Assembly (NCBI RefSeq): GCF_000739555.1
Contig: NZ_BBJN01000024.1
Coordinates: 1-53,382, forward strand
Direction of reading: 5' to 3'
Source: Halolamina rubra
GTDB lineage: Archaea; Halobacteriota; Halobacteria; Halobacteriales; Haloferacaceae
DNA: 53,382 nucleotides
Position 1 is the stretch's first letter. Every line of letters begins with the position of its first letter. The notes under the pieces were generated by a model. That model saw nothing but the letters and a program-made list of their open reading frames with translations. It was not told the origin of the DNA and ran no database searches. Positions 8,431-16,396 of this stretch are shown one piece after another. The position numbers and the translations under genes were made by a program.

Positions 8431-9663
8431 ATGTCCAGCCACTCGACGACGCCCGGTTCGACTACCAGCGTCATCGGACTCATGTCCGGAACGTCGCTAG
8501 ACGGCGTCGACGCCGCCTGCTGTCGGGTTAGTAGAGAACGACCGGGAGAGGAAGGGGAGGAGCTCTCCCCGACCGCGTACGAACTCACTGTCGATGGGTT
8601 CTGTACCGTGCCGTACCCGCGGCTGGTCCGCGAGCGGCTTGCCGAACTCTGCGCTGAGGGAACCGTCGAGGAGACGAGCCGGCTCCACACCGCGCTCGCG
8701 GCGATGTTCGCCGACGCGGCCCAGAAAGCGGCCAAGGCGGCCGACCTGAGGATGACCGAGGTCGACCTAGTAGCCAGTCATGGGCAGACGATCCGACACC
8801 TCCCCGACCCTGAACAGGTACCCGGCTGTGACGAGCCGCTCAGATCGACGCTCCAGATCGGCGATGCCGACGCACTCGCCGCAAGGGTCGAAACACCCGT
8901 GATCGCGGATTTCCGGTCGGCAGACATCGCCGTCGGTGGACAGGGCGCACCGCTGATGCCTGTCTTCGACGTGGCGCTTCTCGCGGACGATACGGAGTTT
9001 CGTGCGGTACAGAACCTCGGCGGGATCGGGAACTGTACCCTGCTTCCGCCGAATCCGGAGCTGTCTGAAGTGCGGGCATTCGATACCGGCCCGGGAAACA
9101 TGGTCATTGACGGAGTGATGACACAGCTTACCGACGGCGAAGCGACCTACGACGAGGACGGCGATATGGCCGCGACCGGAGCCGTCGACGAAGGGCTCGT
9201 TACGGCGTTTCTCGACGACGAATTCTTCCGGACGGAGCCGCCCAAAACAACGGGACGAGAAGCGTTCGGTACCTCTTATGCGGAGCGGTTCCTATCCGCG
9301 GCTCGTGATCGGGGACTCTCACCTGCTTCGGTAGTCGCGAGCGCGACTATGTTGACAGCGCGCTCGATAGCCGACGCGTACGAGCGGTTCGCCCGACGCA
9401 TGCCCGACAGGGTGCTCGTCTCTGGTGGCGGAGTGAACAACCCCACATTGATGGGGATGCTTCGTTCGGAGCTCCCCTGTCCTGTCGAGCGGGTTGACAA
9501 CCACGGGTACGGTGCTGATGCGAAGGAGGCAGCCCTGATGGCGTTGCTCGGAGCGTTCCGATTTGACGGGACCCCCGGTAACGTTCCCAGTGCAACCGGT
9601 GCCGACCGGCGAGTCGTCCTCGGCAAACGCTCGGGCGTGGTTCTTTCCGAACCCGAATACTGA
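8431..9663 (+). CDS. anmK: anhydro-N-acetylmuramic acid kinase AnmK
   Basis: The protein is 410 aa from ATG 8431, which follows a GGAGG at ~8423-8427 and overrides a longer in-frame extension lying inside the nagZ promoter. ASKHA-fold motifs typical of AnmK are complete: GLMSGTSLDGVDAA (16-29), ASHGQTIRHLP (~113-123), LQIGDADALAARV, IADFRSADIAVGGQGAPLMP (~158-177), QNLGGIGN (~193-200), FDTGPGNMVIDG (~218-229) and VSGGGVNNP. AnmK opens the 1,6-anhydro ring of anhydroMurNAc and phosphorylates it to MurNAc-6-phosphate using ATP. Its stop TGA overlaps the ATG of the following HAD gene (TGATG), so the kinase and phosphatase are translationally coupled. Confidence 0.93.
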   Translation: MSSHSTTPGSTTSVIGLMSGTSLDGVDAACCRVSRERPGEEGEELSPTAYELTVDGFCTVPYPRLVRERLAELCAEGTVEETSRLHTALAAMFADAAQKAAKAADLRMTEVDLVASHGQTIRHLPDPEQVPGCDEPLRSTLQIGDADALAARVETPVIADFRSADIAVGGQGAPLMPVFDVALLADDTEFRAVQNLGGIGNCTLLPPNPELSEVRAFDTGPGNMVIDGVMTQLTDGEATYDEDGDMAATGAVDEGLVTAFLDDEFFRTEPPKTTGREAFGTSYAERFLSAARDRGLSPASVVASATMLTARSIADAYERFARRMPDRVLVSGGGVNNPTLMGMLRSELPCPVERVDNHGYGADAKEAALMALLGAFRFDGTPGNVPSATGADRRVVLGKRSGVVLSEPEY

Positions 9664-10343
9664 TGGGCTCGTTCGACCATCCCGTCAGCGTGGACGTTCG
9701 CGCAGTAGCGTTCGACTTCGATGGGACACTGGCGGCCCATAGTGGCGGGTGGACCCTGCTTCACGAACTCTACGGAACGACTGCCAGCGGTGACGAGCGG
9801 ACGGCGGCCTACCGCAACGGCGACCTGTCCTTCGAGGCGTGGTGTCGTGGAAACGTCGCGGACTGGCGCGACCGCGGCGTTACCGAAGCCGATATCGAAC
9901 GCGCCGCGGACGCCCTGAAACTGACGGCCGGTGCCGATGCCTTGCTCGAGTGGGTAGTCGAGAGCGACATGCCGTTCAGCATCATCAGCAGTGGGGTTAC
10001 CGATCTGCTGACACCGATTCAGCCGTACGGCCCCGAGTTACTGGTGAGCAACGATCTCCGCTTCGATGACAACCGACTGGTCGGTGTCGAGGCCAACGTC
10101 GGGCCGGACGACAAGGGCGACCTGCTCGAAAGAGTCTGTGCAGACATGGGAGTCTCGACCGCAGAGACCGTATACGTCGGCGATGCACACACGGATGTCG
10201 AGGCGTTTGAGGTGGCCGGCTACGCGATACTGTTCGATCCCGATCCCCGGTTCCCGGACAGCGGGTACGAACTTGTCGACGAGGTCCATAACGAACGTGA
10301 CCTCCGACACGTCCGGGACGCGATCGCCGACGTGATGGACTGA
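9663..10343 (+). CDS. HAD-superfamily phosphatase, SerB-like; candidate MurNAc-6-phosphate phosphatase
   Basis: The 226-aa protein has all four HAD motifs: DFDGT (Asp18 nucleophile, Asp20), FSIISSG (motif II Ser, ~100-106), Lys in PDDKGDLL (motif III) and VGDAHTDVEAF (motif IV). A helical cap lies between motifs I and II, as in phosphoserine-phosphatase-type HAD enzymes. The start codon overlaps the anmK stop, so its phosphosugar or phosphoacid substrate is probably made by AnmK or derived from it. In Pseudomonas, MupP (also HAD) removes phosphate from MurNAc-6-P. A like role is plausible here but rests on gene position. A phosphoserine or phosphoglycolate phosphatase is the alternative. Confidence 0.8.
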   Translation: MGSFDHPVSVDVRAVAFDFDGTLAAHSGGWTLLHELYGTTASGDERTAAYRNGDLSFEAWCRGNVADWRDRGVTEADIERAADALKLTAGADALLEWVVESDMPFSIISSGVTDLLTPIQPYGPELLVSNDLRFDDNRLVGVEANVGPDDKGDLLERVCADMGVSTAETVYVGDAHTDVEAFEVAGYAILFDPDPRFPDSGYELVDEVHNERDLRHVRDAIADVMD

Positions 10344-10397
10344 CCCCGGTTCACCCCCGCAGGTTTTTCACCCCCGCCCGTCTCCGGAGAGTACCCC

Positions 10398-11210
10398 ATG
10401 ACCGGACGGTCGCTCGCAGGCGACACGGCAGTCGTCACAGGCGCGGCACGAGGAATCGGGCAGGCAATCGCGGAGCGGTTCGCCGCGGATGGAGCGACGG
10501 TCGTGGTTGCAGACGTGGACGCGGAGGGTGGCCGCGAGACGGTTGCGGAAATCGAGGACGATGGAGGCAACGCCGCATTTGTTCCGGTGGATATCACCGA
10601 CCAAAGCGCGGTCGAGTCACTGTTCGAGGCGGTCAACGAACGGTTCGGGGGGCCGGACGTGCTCGTCAACAACGCCGGCGGCGCGCCCGGTGACGGCAAC
10701 CTCACGGACGTTTCAGGAGAGGAGTGGGAGCGAATTCTCGATCTCAACCTCACGGGAACGTACCGCTGTTCGCGGGCCGCAGTCTCGCGTATGGCGACCG
10801 GTGACGGTGGCCGGCTGGTGCACGTCTCCTCGATCAATGCCCTCCACGGTATCGGGCTGGCCGCCTACTCCGCAGCGAAGAACGGGATCGTCGGGCTCTC
10901 TCGCGTCGTGGCGACCCAATACGGACGCCACGGTGTCCGGTCGAACGTGCTCTGTCCCGGCACGATTATCACGGAGGCGTCCAGTCCGAAACTCACGGAG
11001 GCAGGCCATGGTGACGTCCGTGAGGAGTGGCTCGATCAGTACCCTCTCGGACGGTTCGGCTGCCCGGAGGATGTCGCAGAGGCGGCGCTCTTTCTCGGGT
11101 CAGCACGGTCGAGTTTCGTGACTGGGACCGAACTGGTTGTCGACGGCGGGCTCTCGGCGGGGCCGGACCAGTCACTGGAACTATCGATGTACGACATCGA
11201 CAGGCTGTGA
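10398..11210 (+). CDS. short-chain dehydrogenase/reductase (glucose 1-dehydrogenase-like)
   Basis: The 270-aa classical SDR has TGAARGIGQ (14-22), Asp39 after the second strand (VVVADVDAE), which favours NAD over NADP, NNAGG (91-95), and the Ser144/145-Tyr157-Lys161 catalytic set (SSINALHG...YSAAK). The C-terminal FVTGTELVVDGG is typical. It lies 54 bp after the HAD gene on the same strand and probably belongs to the anmK operon. Sugar 1-dehydrogenases and beta-ketoacyl reductases share these features, so the substrate is unresolved. Oxidation of a MurNAc-type sugar at C1 is an inference from context. It ends 11 bp from the convergent PHP gene. Confidence 0.85.
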   Translation: MTGRSLAGDTAVVTGAARGIGQAIAERFAADGATVVVADVDAEGGRETVAEIEDDGGNAAFVPVDITDQSAVESLFEAVNERFGGPDVLVNNAGGAPGDGNLTDVSGEEWERILDLNLTGTYRCSRAAVSRMATGDGGRLVHVSSINALHGIGLAAYSAAKNGIVGLSRVVATQYGRHGVRSNVLCPGTIITEASSPKLTEAGHGDVREEWLDQYPLGRFGCPEDVAEAALFLGSARSSFVTGTELVVDGGLSAGPDQSLELSMYDIDRL

Positions 11211-11221
11211 GCCGACTACAA

Positions 11222-11992
11222 TTACAGGAATGGTGCCGGCCCGTCGACGATATCAACCGGCAGGTCCTCGAGAACGCCAGCTGCAGCGTCGAGCCGTGCA
11301 GTCACCTGTCCTGGGCTGTGGGCATCAGTGCCGACGACGAACGTGGTTCCGGCTTCGTCGAACACATCGAGAAACGCCGGGTCGGGGTGTAACGCAGCGT
11401 CCGGTGTGAGTACTCGGCCGAGGTTGATCTCGGGTACAGTTCGGCTTCGACTGAGTGCACTGGCGACGCGCTCGTACTGCTCTCGCTCGGGAAGGCCGCG
11501 AAGGTAGGGGTTCCGTGTGGGCACGTCGAGATGGGAGACGACTTCGAAGAGTTCCGACTCGATGAGCGTAACGACCACCTCGAAGTACGCGTCGACCAGC
11601 TGCGTTCGCTCGGCGTCCGATAGCTGGCCGGTCGACGGTGGATGCATGACGTTCCGTCCCTCGACGTGGTGGACGCTCCCGAGCGCGAAGTCGAAGCCGG
11701 CATCCTCTAGGAACCGCTCAAGACGACCGATCGCCTCGGGGTCGAAGTCCAGTTCTACTGCATCGAACAACCGGATATCGACGCATTCGCCGGCCGCTCG
11801 AATCTCTTCCCGGCGGGCCTCGTACGTCTCGTGGAGCGAGTAGACCTCGTGAGAACTGAGCTCAGGGTCTGTAACGTTACAGTGGTCTGCGAAGCCGATT
11901 CCGTCCAAGCCGGCGTCGGCCGCCTGCCTGGCCATGGCGGTGATGTCGCCGCCGTCGGAGTACGTCGAGTGGGCGTGATAGTCGAACGACAC
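11222..11992 (-). CDS. PHP-domain metal-dependent hydrolase (histidinol-phosphatase-like)
   Basis: The ~256-aa protein starts near GTG 11992 (MSFDYHAHSTYSDGG); GTG 12019 and TTG 12028 are longer alternatives that add non-conserved residues. PHP ligands are visible: YHAHSTYSDG at the N terminus, GFADHC, the Glu in DAVELD, GSVHHVEGRN, HLDVP and GTDAHSP at the C terminus. PHP enzymes such as HisK-type histidinol phosphatase hydrolyse phosphate esters with two or three metals. No other histidine genes are nearby, so L-histidinol phosphate is not proven as substrate. It closes the muropeptide cluster, converging on the SDR. Whether it belongs functionally is unclear. Confidence 0.8.
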   Translation of the reverse strand: MSFDYHAHSTYSDGGDITAMARQAADAGLDGIGFADHCNVTDPELSSHEVYSLHETYEARREEIRAAGECVDIRLFDAVELDFDPEAIGRLERFLEDAGFDFALGSVHHVEGRNVMHPPSTGQLSDAERTQLVDAYFEVVVTLIESELFEVVSHLDVPTRNPYLRGLPEREQYERVASALSRSRTVPEINLGRVLTPDAALHPDPAFLDVFDEAGTTFVVGTDAHSPGQVTARLDAAAGVLEDLPVDIVDGPAPFL

Positions 11993-12218
11993 CCCCAACC
12001 CAGTCCCTTTGTTTGTCACTCGGTGCAATAAGCGCGCCAGTTCTCAAAGAGTTTCGCCATGGCGTATGGTGCTGCAGACAATGCTCAGGGTTGTACTGGA
12101 TAGATGAGAACGCACGTGCTGCGCACGCAGCTTGCGAGCACGGACTGGAGGGGGGGTAGTGGGGTCTGGGTCGGGTTCTCCCCGCCAGTCACGGCCAGCG
12201 AGCCACCGACCACACTCG

Positions 12219-13304
12219 TCACATCATCGCGTCGGACCGCGCGTCGTGCGTTCGCGCGTACTCGACGAGCTCGTCGACGTACGAGGCGAACGGCGGACAC
12301 TGGATGCCGCTCCCCGCGAGTGCGCGGCGAGTCGCCGGGTTGACGTACCGCGTCGGGAGTGTGAAGTAGTCGAGGGTCTCCGGTGGGATCCCCGTCACTG
12401 AGCGGCCCGCCCGCGTCCCGAGCAGGCGCTTCCCGACGCCCGGGGTGGCCGGGACGGGGAACACCCGCGTGTTCGTGGCGTCGGCGAACAGCCGCGTGAG
12501 CTCGGGAATCGTCGGCGGGTTGGGGTCACAGAGTTGGTACACTGCTCCGGGCTCGCCGTGCTGGCTCAGGTAGTCGATCGCATCGACGACGAAGTCCCAC
12601 GGGACGACGTTCAACTCCGTCGCGCCGGCGCCCGGGAACCACGGGAGCGGGGCGACGCCCGGACAGCGCTGCAGCCAGCGTAACACGTAGTACGGCCCGT
12701 CGTACTTCTCGGTCTCCCCGGTTTCGCTGTGCCCGACGACGATGGCGGGCCGGTACACGGTCGCCGGGAACCCCTCGTCCATTCGCGCCTGTACCAGGCG
12801 CTCGGCTTCGTACTTCGTCGCCTCGTACTGGTTGTTGAACGATTGGCCCACGTCGAGGTCGGACTCGGTGAACACGCCGTCGTAGCGGCCGCTCACGTAG
12901 CAGGTGCTCACGTACTGGAACCCCTCGACGTCACACGCGGCGGCGAACTCGAGGACGTGCCGGGTCCCGTCGACGTTGACCGCCTCGCCGACCGCGCGAC
13001 TCACGCCCAGGTCGTACACCGCAGCGAGGTGGAACACCTCCCCGACGGCGGCGTGAAGTCCGCGTTTGTCGGCGGCGGCGAGCCCGAGCCCCTGCTCGGT
13101 GATGTCACCGTCGTAGAGACGGACGTCCTCACGCCAGTCGTCGCCGACGAGCTCGGCCGCACGGGCCTCGGCGGCCGCCCGGTACTTCGGCTGGACGAGA
13201 CAGTGAACTGTCTCCGTTCGCGTCACGAGTCGCTCGAGCAGGGACGCTCCGAGGAAGCCGGGGAACCCCGTCAGGAACACCTCGGCGGCGGTCACCGCAG
13301 CCAC
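12219..13304 (-). CDS. extended SDR, fatty-acyl reductase/thioester-reductase-like
   Basis: The 361-aa protein starts with a Rossmann motif TGFPGFLG (12-19), then shows FHLAAVYDL, NVDGTRHVLEFA, YVSTCYVSGRYDG, Tyr-x3-Lys in YEATKYEAE (~142-150) and YRPAIVVGHSETGETEKYDG. This arrangement is typical of NAD(P)-binding domain 4 (male-sterility/thioester reductase) proteins, which reduce acyl thioesters or modify sterol/lipid substrates. Its start overlaps the stop of the aldehyde dehydrogenase by 13 bp, so the two are co-translated and likely handle an aldehyde in one route. The exact lipid or other substrate is unknown. A 14-bp GC hairpin (12118-12131, GCTGCG-CA-CGCAGC) lies ~88 bp downstream of the stop. 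Confidence 0.8.
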   Translation of the reverse strand: MAAVTAAEVFLTGFPGFLGASLLERLVTRTETVHCLVQPKYRAAAEARAAELVGDDWREDVRLYDGDITEQGLGLAAADKRGLHAAVGEVFHLAAVYDLGVSRAVGEAVNVDGTRHVLEFAAACDVEGFQYVSTCYVSGRYDGVFTESDLDVGQSFNNQYEATKYEAERLVQARMDEGFPATVYRPAIVVGHSETGETEKYDGPYYVLRWLQRCPGVAPLPWFPGAGATELNVVPWDFVVDAIDYLSQHGEPGAVYQLCDPNPPTIPELTRLFADATNTRVFPVPATPGVGKRLLGTRAGRSVTGIPPETLDYFTLPTRYVNPATRRALAGSGIQCPPFASYVDELVEYARTHDARSDAMM

Positions 13305-14848
13305 CCCGGAAGCCGCTTGAGAAGCTTTGAGAACTGGGTCATCACCCGTGCCCAGACCCTGTCCGGGAGGGGTCCCGGCCCGATCTGGAGCCCCCGTTGA
13401 ACCGCCACCGTCTGGGCCTCCGTGTACTTCAACAGGCCCTCCTCGCCGTGTCGCCGACCGATTCCTGAGTCACCCATCCCGCCCATCGGCGCATCCATCG
13501 ACGCCCACGCAGCCGCGTAGGCCTCGTTGACGTTCACCGTGCCGCAGTCGATGCGTTCGGCGACGCGCTCACCGCGGTCGCGATCGTCCGTCCAGACGGA
13601 GGCGTTCAGCCCGTATCGAGAGTCGTTCGCCCGCTCGACGGCGTCGTCGACGCTGGCCACCGGGTAGAGGCTCACCACTGGCCCGAACGTCTCCTCGTCG
13701 AAGAGAGTCATCTCGGGCGTGACGTTTTCGAGCACCGTCGGTTCGTAGAAGTACGGCCCCACGTCCGGGCGGGGCCGCCCCCCGACGAGCACGTCGGCAC
13801 CCTTCTCGACGGCGTCGGCCACGTGGCGTTCGGTCTTCTCCAGTTGTGCAGCGGACTGCAGCGACCCCACATCCGGCCCGTACGCGAACCCGGTTCCGAG
13901 GTCGAGGGCCCGCGTCTCGGCCACGAAGGCGTCGCGGAACTCGTCGTACACCGACTCGTGGATGTAGAGTCGCTCGGCGCTGATACAGAGTTGGCCCGCG
14001 TTCGGGAAGCAGGCACGGATCGCCCCACGAGCTGCCTTCTCCGGGTCGGCGTCGTCGAGGACCAGCAGCGGGTTCTTCCCCCCGAGTTCGAGCGAGCAGT
14101 CGATGAGCGCCCGGCCCGCGCGTTCGGCGACACGCCGCCCCGCCGCGGTCGAGCCGGTGAAACAGACGTAGTCGACGCGGTCGACGAGCTCGGCCCCCAC
14201 CCGTTCACCGGTCCCGGACACGACCTGAAACAGCGCCGGCGGGAGGCCGGCGTCGACGAGCAACTGGCGAGCCAGGAGCGCCGTGTGGGTGGTCTCCTCG
14301 GCGGGTTTCAGCACCACGGCGTTGCCCGCGAGCAGCGCCGGCAGTGCGTCGGAAACCGACAGCGTGACCGGGTAGTTCCACGGCGCGATGAAGCCGGCGA
14401 CTCCCCTCGGCCGACGGTGTACCGTGGTTTTCGTCAGCCCCGGAATGGCCCCACTGCGACGCTCGCTCTCGAGCAGTTCCGGGCCGGCATCGGCGTAGTG
14501 GGTGGCCGTCTGGACGACGTCGAGTACTTCCTCGAAGGCGTCCCGACGGGTCTTCCCCGTCTCCAACTGCGCGACATCGAGTAGCTCGTCCTGTGCATCG
14601 AGCATCCGGTCGGCGTATCGCTCCAGAACGGCCGCCCGCTCGGTCACCGGTCGGCTTCCCCACGACGCTTGTGCCGCCCCGGCCCGCTCGACGGCGGCCT
14701 CGACGTCCGCCGCCGTCCCTGCGGGTATCGACGTGAACGGGGCGCCGCGAAACGGCGCGATCACGTCCAGCCGCTCCCGTTCACCGGTCACGACGAGGGC
14801 TTCACGGAGCGATTCGAGTCGGTCCTCCCCGACCCGGCTGGTGTGCAT
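13292..14848 (-). CDS. NAD(P)-dependent aldehyde dehydrogenase (succinate-semialdehyde type)
   Basis: The protein is 518 aa from ATG 14848 (MHTSRVGEDR); an upstream ATG at 15016 adds a non-family segment. Conserved ALDH elements are APWNYPVTL, ALLAGNAVVLKPAEETT, CFTGSTAAGRRVA, LELGGKNP (catalytic Glu), the catalytic Cys in NAGQLCISAERL, and EETFGPVVSLYPV near the C terminus. The substrate class (succinate semialdehyde, betaine or fatty aldehyde) cannot be fixed. The overlapping downstream acyl-reductase-like SDR points to a lipid or long-chain aldehyde, which is inference. Both genes are read leftwards from a promoter in the 14849-15316 gap. Confidence 0.9.
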   Translation of the reverse strand: MHTSRVGEDRLESLREALVVTGERERLDVIAPFRGAPFTSIPAGTAADVEAAVERAGAAQASWGSRPVTERAAVLERYADRMLDAQDELLDVAQLETGKTRRDAFEEVLDVVQTATHYADAGPELLESERRSGAIPGLTKTTVHRRPRGVAGFIAPWNYPVTLSVSDALPALLAGNAVVLKPAEETTHTALLARQLLVDAGLPPALFQVVSGTGERVGAELVDRVDYVCFTGSTAAGRRVAERAGRALIDCSLELGGKNPLLVLDDADPEKAARGAIRACFPNAGQLCISAERLYIHESVYDEFRDAFVAETRALDLGTGFAYGPDVGSLQSAAQLEKTERHVADAVEKGADVLVGGRPRPDVGPYFYEPTVLENVTPEMTLFDEETFGPVVSLYPVASVDDAVERANDSRYGLNASVWTDDRDRGERVAERIDCGTVNVNEAYAAAWASMDAPMGGMGDSGIGRRHGEEGLLKYTEAQTVAVQRGLQIGPGPLPDRVWARVMTQFSKLLKRLPGWLR

Positions 14849-15316
14849 AGAGGCCCTACACGGAGACGGTGCATAAACGGCGGTGGCGCGGTTCACCGAT
14901 CGGCCTCCGCATCTGCTGCGGTGAACTCCGCTGCCGGTGGGAGATCTGGAGATGATCGGTAAACCCGTCGCGACGCGTTGCTCCAGGGGGACACCTTCAA
15001 ACTCGTCGTCCAGCATCGTATCCGGAATGTTGGGACGCTCGCGAAGAGGACGATCTCGTCGACGAGTGGCACGGGAGCGACGAACCGTTCACGCTCTTGA
15101 GGAGTACGATTACACTGTCCCCGATCGTTTTCGTACACACGTTGTCGGTCCACTGTTTGCCGGGGGTTCCGGTCGCATGCGTCTCCGAAGCGATTCTCGC
15201 TGTTTAGGGGTGCTACGGGACGACTGTCGCAGTCGGCGCGTCTACTGGAACACCCACAGTGAGCCCCGAGAAAGGGGTTCATAGAGCCGTCAGAACGGCC
15301 CGAATCGACCTGATTT
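14849..15316. other. 468-bp intergenic stretch, no intact gene
   Basis: No frame here looks like a complete gene. Short coding-like traces appear on both strands: a plus-strand stretch ending EEYDYTVPDRFRTHVVGP (~15095-15150) and a minus-strand stretch DDEFEGVPLEQRVATGLP (~14955-15013). Each is cut by frame changes. It may be a decayed gene fragment. It also holds the promoter of the aldehyde dehydrogenase operon and lies downstream of the ApbC gene. Confidence 0.4.
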
Positions 15317-16396
15317 TTAGTTACCACCGACGGTAGCAGTCTGGCGGTGGTGGCGTCGCAGCACGCCAACTTTGTTCGCAACCCTCGCCGCGAGGTCGTG
15401 GAATGCTTCCGCAGTCTTCGCGTCGTCCTGACGGACGACCGGTTCGCCGTCGTCGGCGCCCACACGAACCGCCGGATCAAGCGGGAGCGATCCGAGGTAC
15501 GGGACGTCGACTTCGTCGGCCAGCGACCGACCACCGTCTTCGCCGAAGATCTCGTGAGCGTCCCCGCAAGTCGGGCAGACGAAGCCGCTCATGTTTTCGA
15601 CGACACCCAACACGTTGGTCCGGTACTCGCCGAACATCTCGATCCCTCGCCGGGTATCGCCGACGGCGACGGACTGCGGTGTCGTGACGACGACGGTCCC
15701 CGTGACGGGTAAGTGCTGTAGCACGGTCAGCTGAACGTCCCCAGTCCCGGGTGGGAGATCCACGACGAGGTAGTCGAGATTCCCCCACGAAACGTCGCCG
15801 AACAGGTCGGTGAGCGTGTCCTGTGCGACCGGACCGCGCCAGACGACCGGGTCGTCCTCCTCGATCATCAGCCCGACGCTCATCAGCTTGAGCCCGTGGG
15901 CCGTCGGCGGTTCGATCCGCTCTTCGCCGTCGACGGTCCGCACGTCGGGATCGGCGTCGGCGCCGAGCATCTGCGGGACGTTCGGCCCGTACACGTCGGC
16001 GTCGAACAGCCCGACGTTCGCCCCGCGATCGGCGAGGCCGGCCGCGAGGTTGACGGCGACGGTGCTCTTCCCGACGCCGCCCTTTCCGGAGGCGACGGCG
16101 ATCACGTTCTTCACGCCGGGCAGCACCGACGACTCGGCGGTGTCGAACAGCGGCACGTTCGCCGAGAGCTCGACGTCGACCCCCGCGTCGTCGGCGACCG
16201 TACGGACGCGCTCCGCGATGGCGGCCTCGTCCGGTGCGTGGGGCGCGCCGAGTGCGAGCTCGATTTGGGCGGTTCCGTCGTCGACGGATATCTCGTCGAC
16301 GAGCCCGGCAGTGACGATATCTGTATCGAGCGCCGGGTCGTCGACGGCGCGGAGGCGATCACGGAGGTCGGCGGCTGTGAATTCTGTGGTTGTCAT
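15317..16396 (-). CDS. apbC: Mrp/ApbC-type P-loop iron-sulfur carrier ATPase
   Basis: The protein is 359 aa from ATG 16396; its ATGA overlaps the stop of the upstream chaperone gene. An N-terminal MIP18/DUF59-like domain (~1-85) precedes a deviant Walker A ASGKGGVGKST (~99-109), the switch region DADVYGPNVPQMLGAD, DLPPGTGDVQL and an Fe-S binding CPTCG motif (~268-272). ApbC/Nbp35 proteins hold and transfer [4Fe-4S] clusters. As the last gene of the reductase operon it probably supplies clusters to the molybdoenzyme and its ferredoxin subunit. That link is inferred from position; the family call is secure. Confidence 0.92.
   Translation of the reverse strand: MTTTEFTAADLRDRLRAVDDPALDTDIVTAGLVDEISVDDGTAQIELALGAPHAPDEAAIAERVRTVADDAGVDVELSANVPLFDTAESSVLPGVKNVIAVASGKGGVGKSTVAVNLAAGLADRGANVGLFDADVYGPNVPQMLGADADPDVRTVDGEERIEPPTAHGLKLMSVGLMIEEDDPVVWRGPVAQDTLTDLFGDVSWGNLDYLVVDLPPGTGDVQLTVLQHLPVTGTVVVTTPQSVAVGDTRRGIEMFGEYRTNVLGVVENMSGFVCPTCGDAHEIFGEDGGRSLADEVDVPYLGSLPLDPAVRVGADDGEPVVRQDDAKTAEAFHDLAARVANKVGVLRRHHRQTATVGGN

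Noticed and set aside
8351..8735. 128-residue N-terminal extension of NagZ
   Set aside because: It is antisense to the start of anmK, Ser/Arg-rich, and absent from the family; MPAWTVADLS is a natural start.
12118..12131. 14-bp GC hairpin as a regulatory RNA
   Set aside because: Six-base stem with two-base loop is too small and expected by chance at this GC; mentioned only as a possible terminator.
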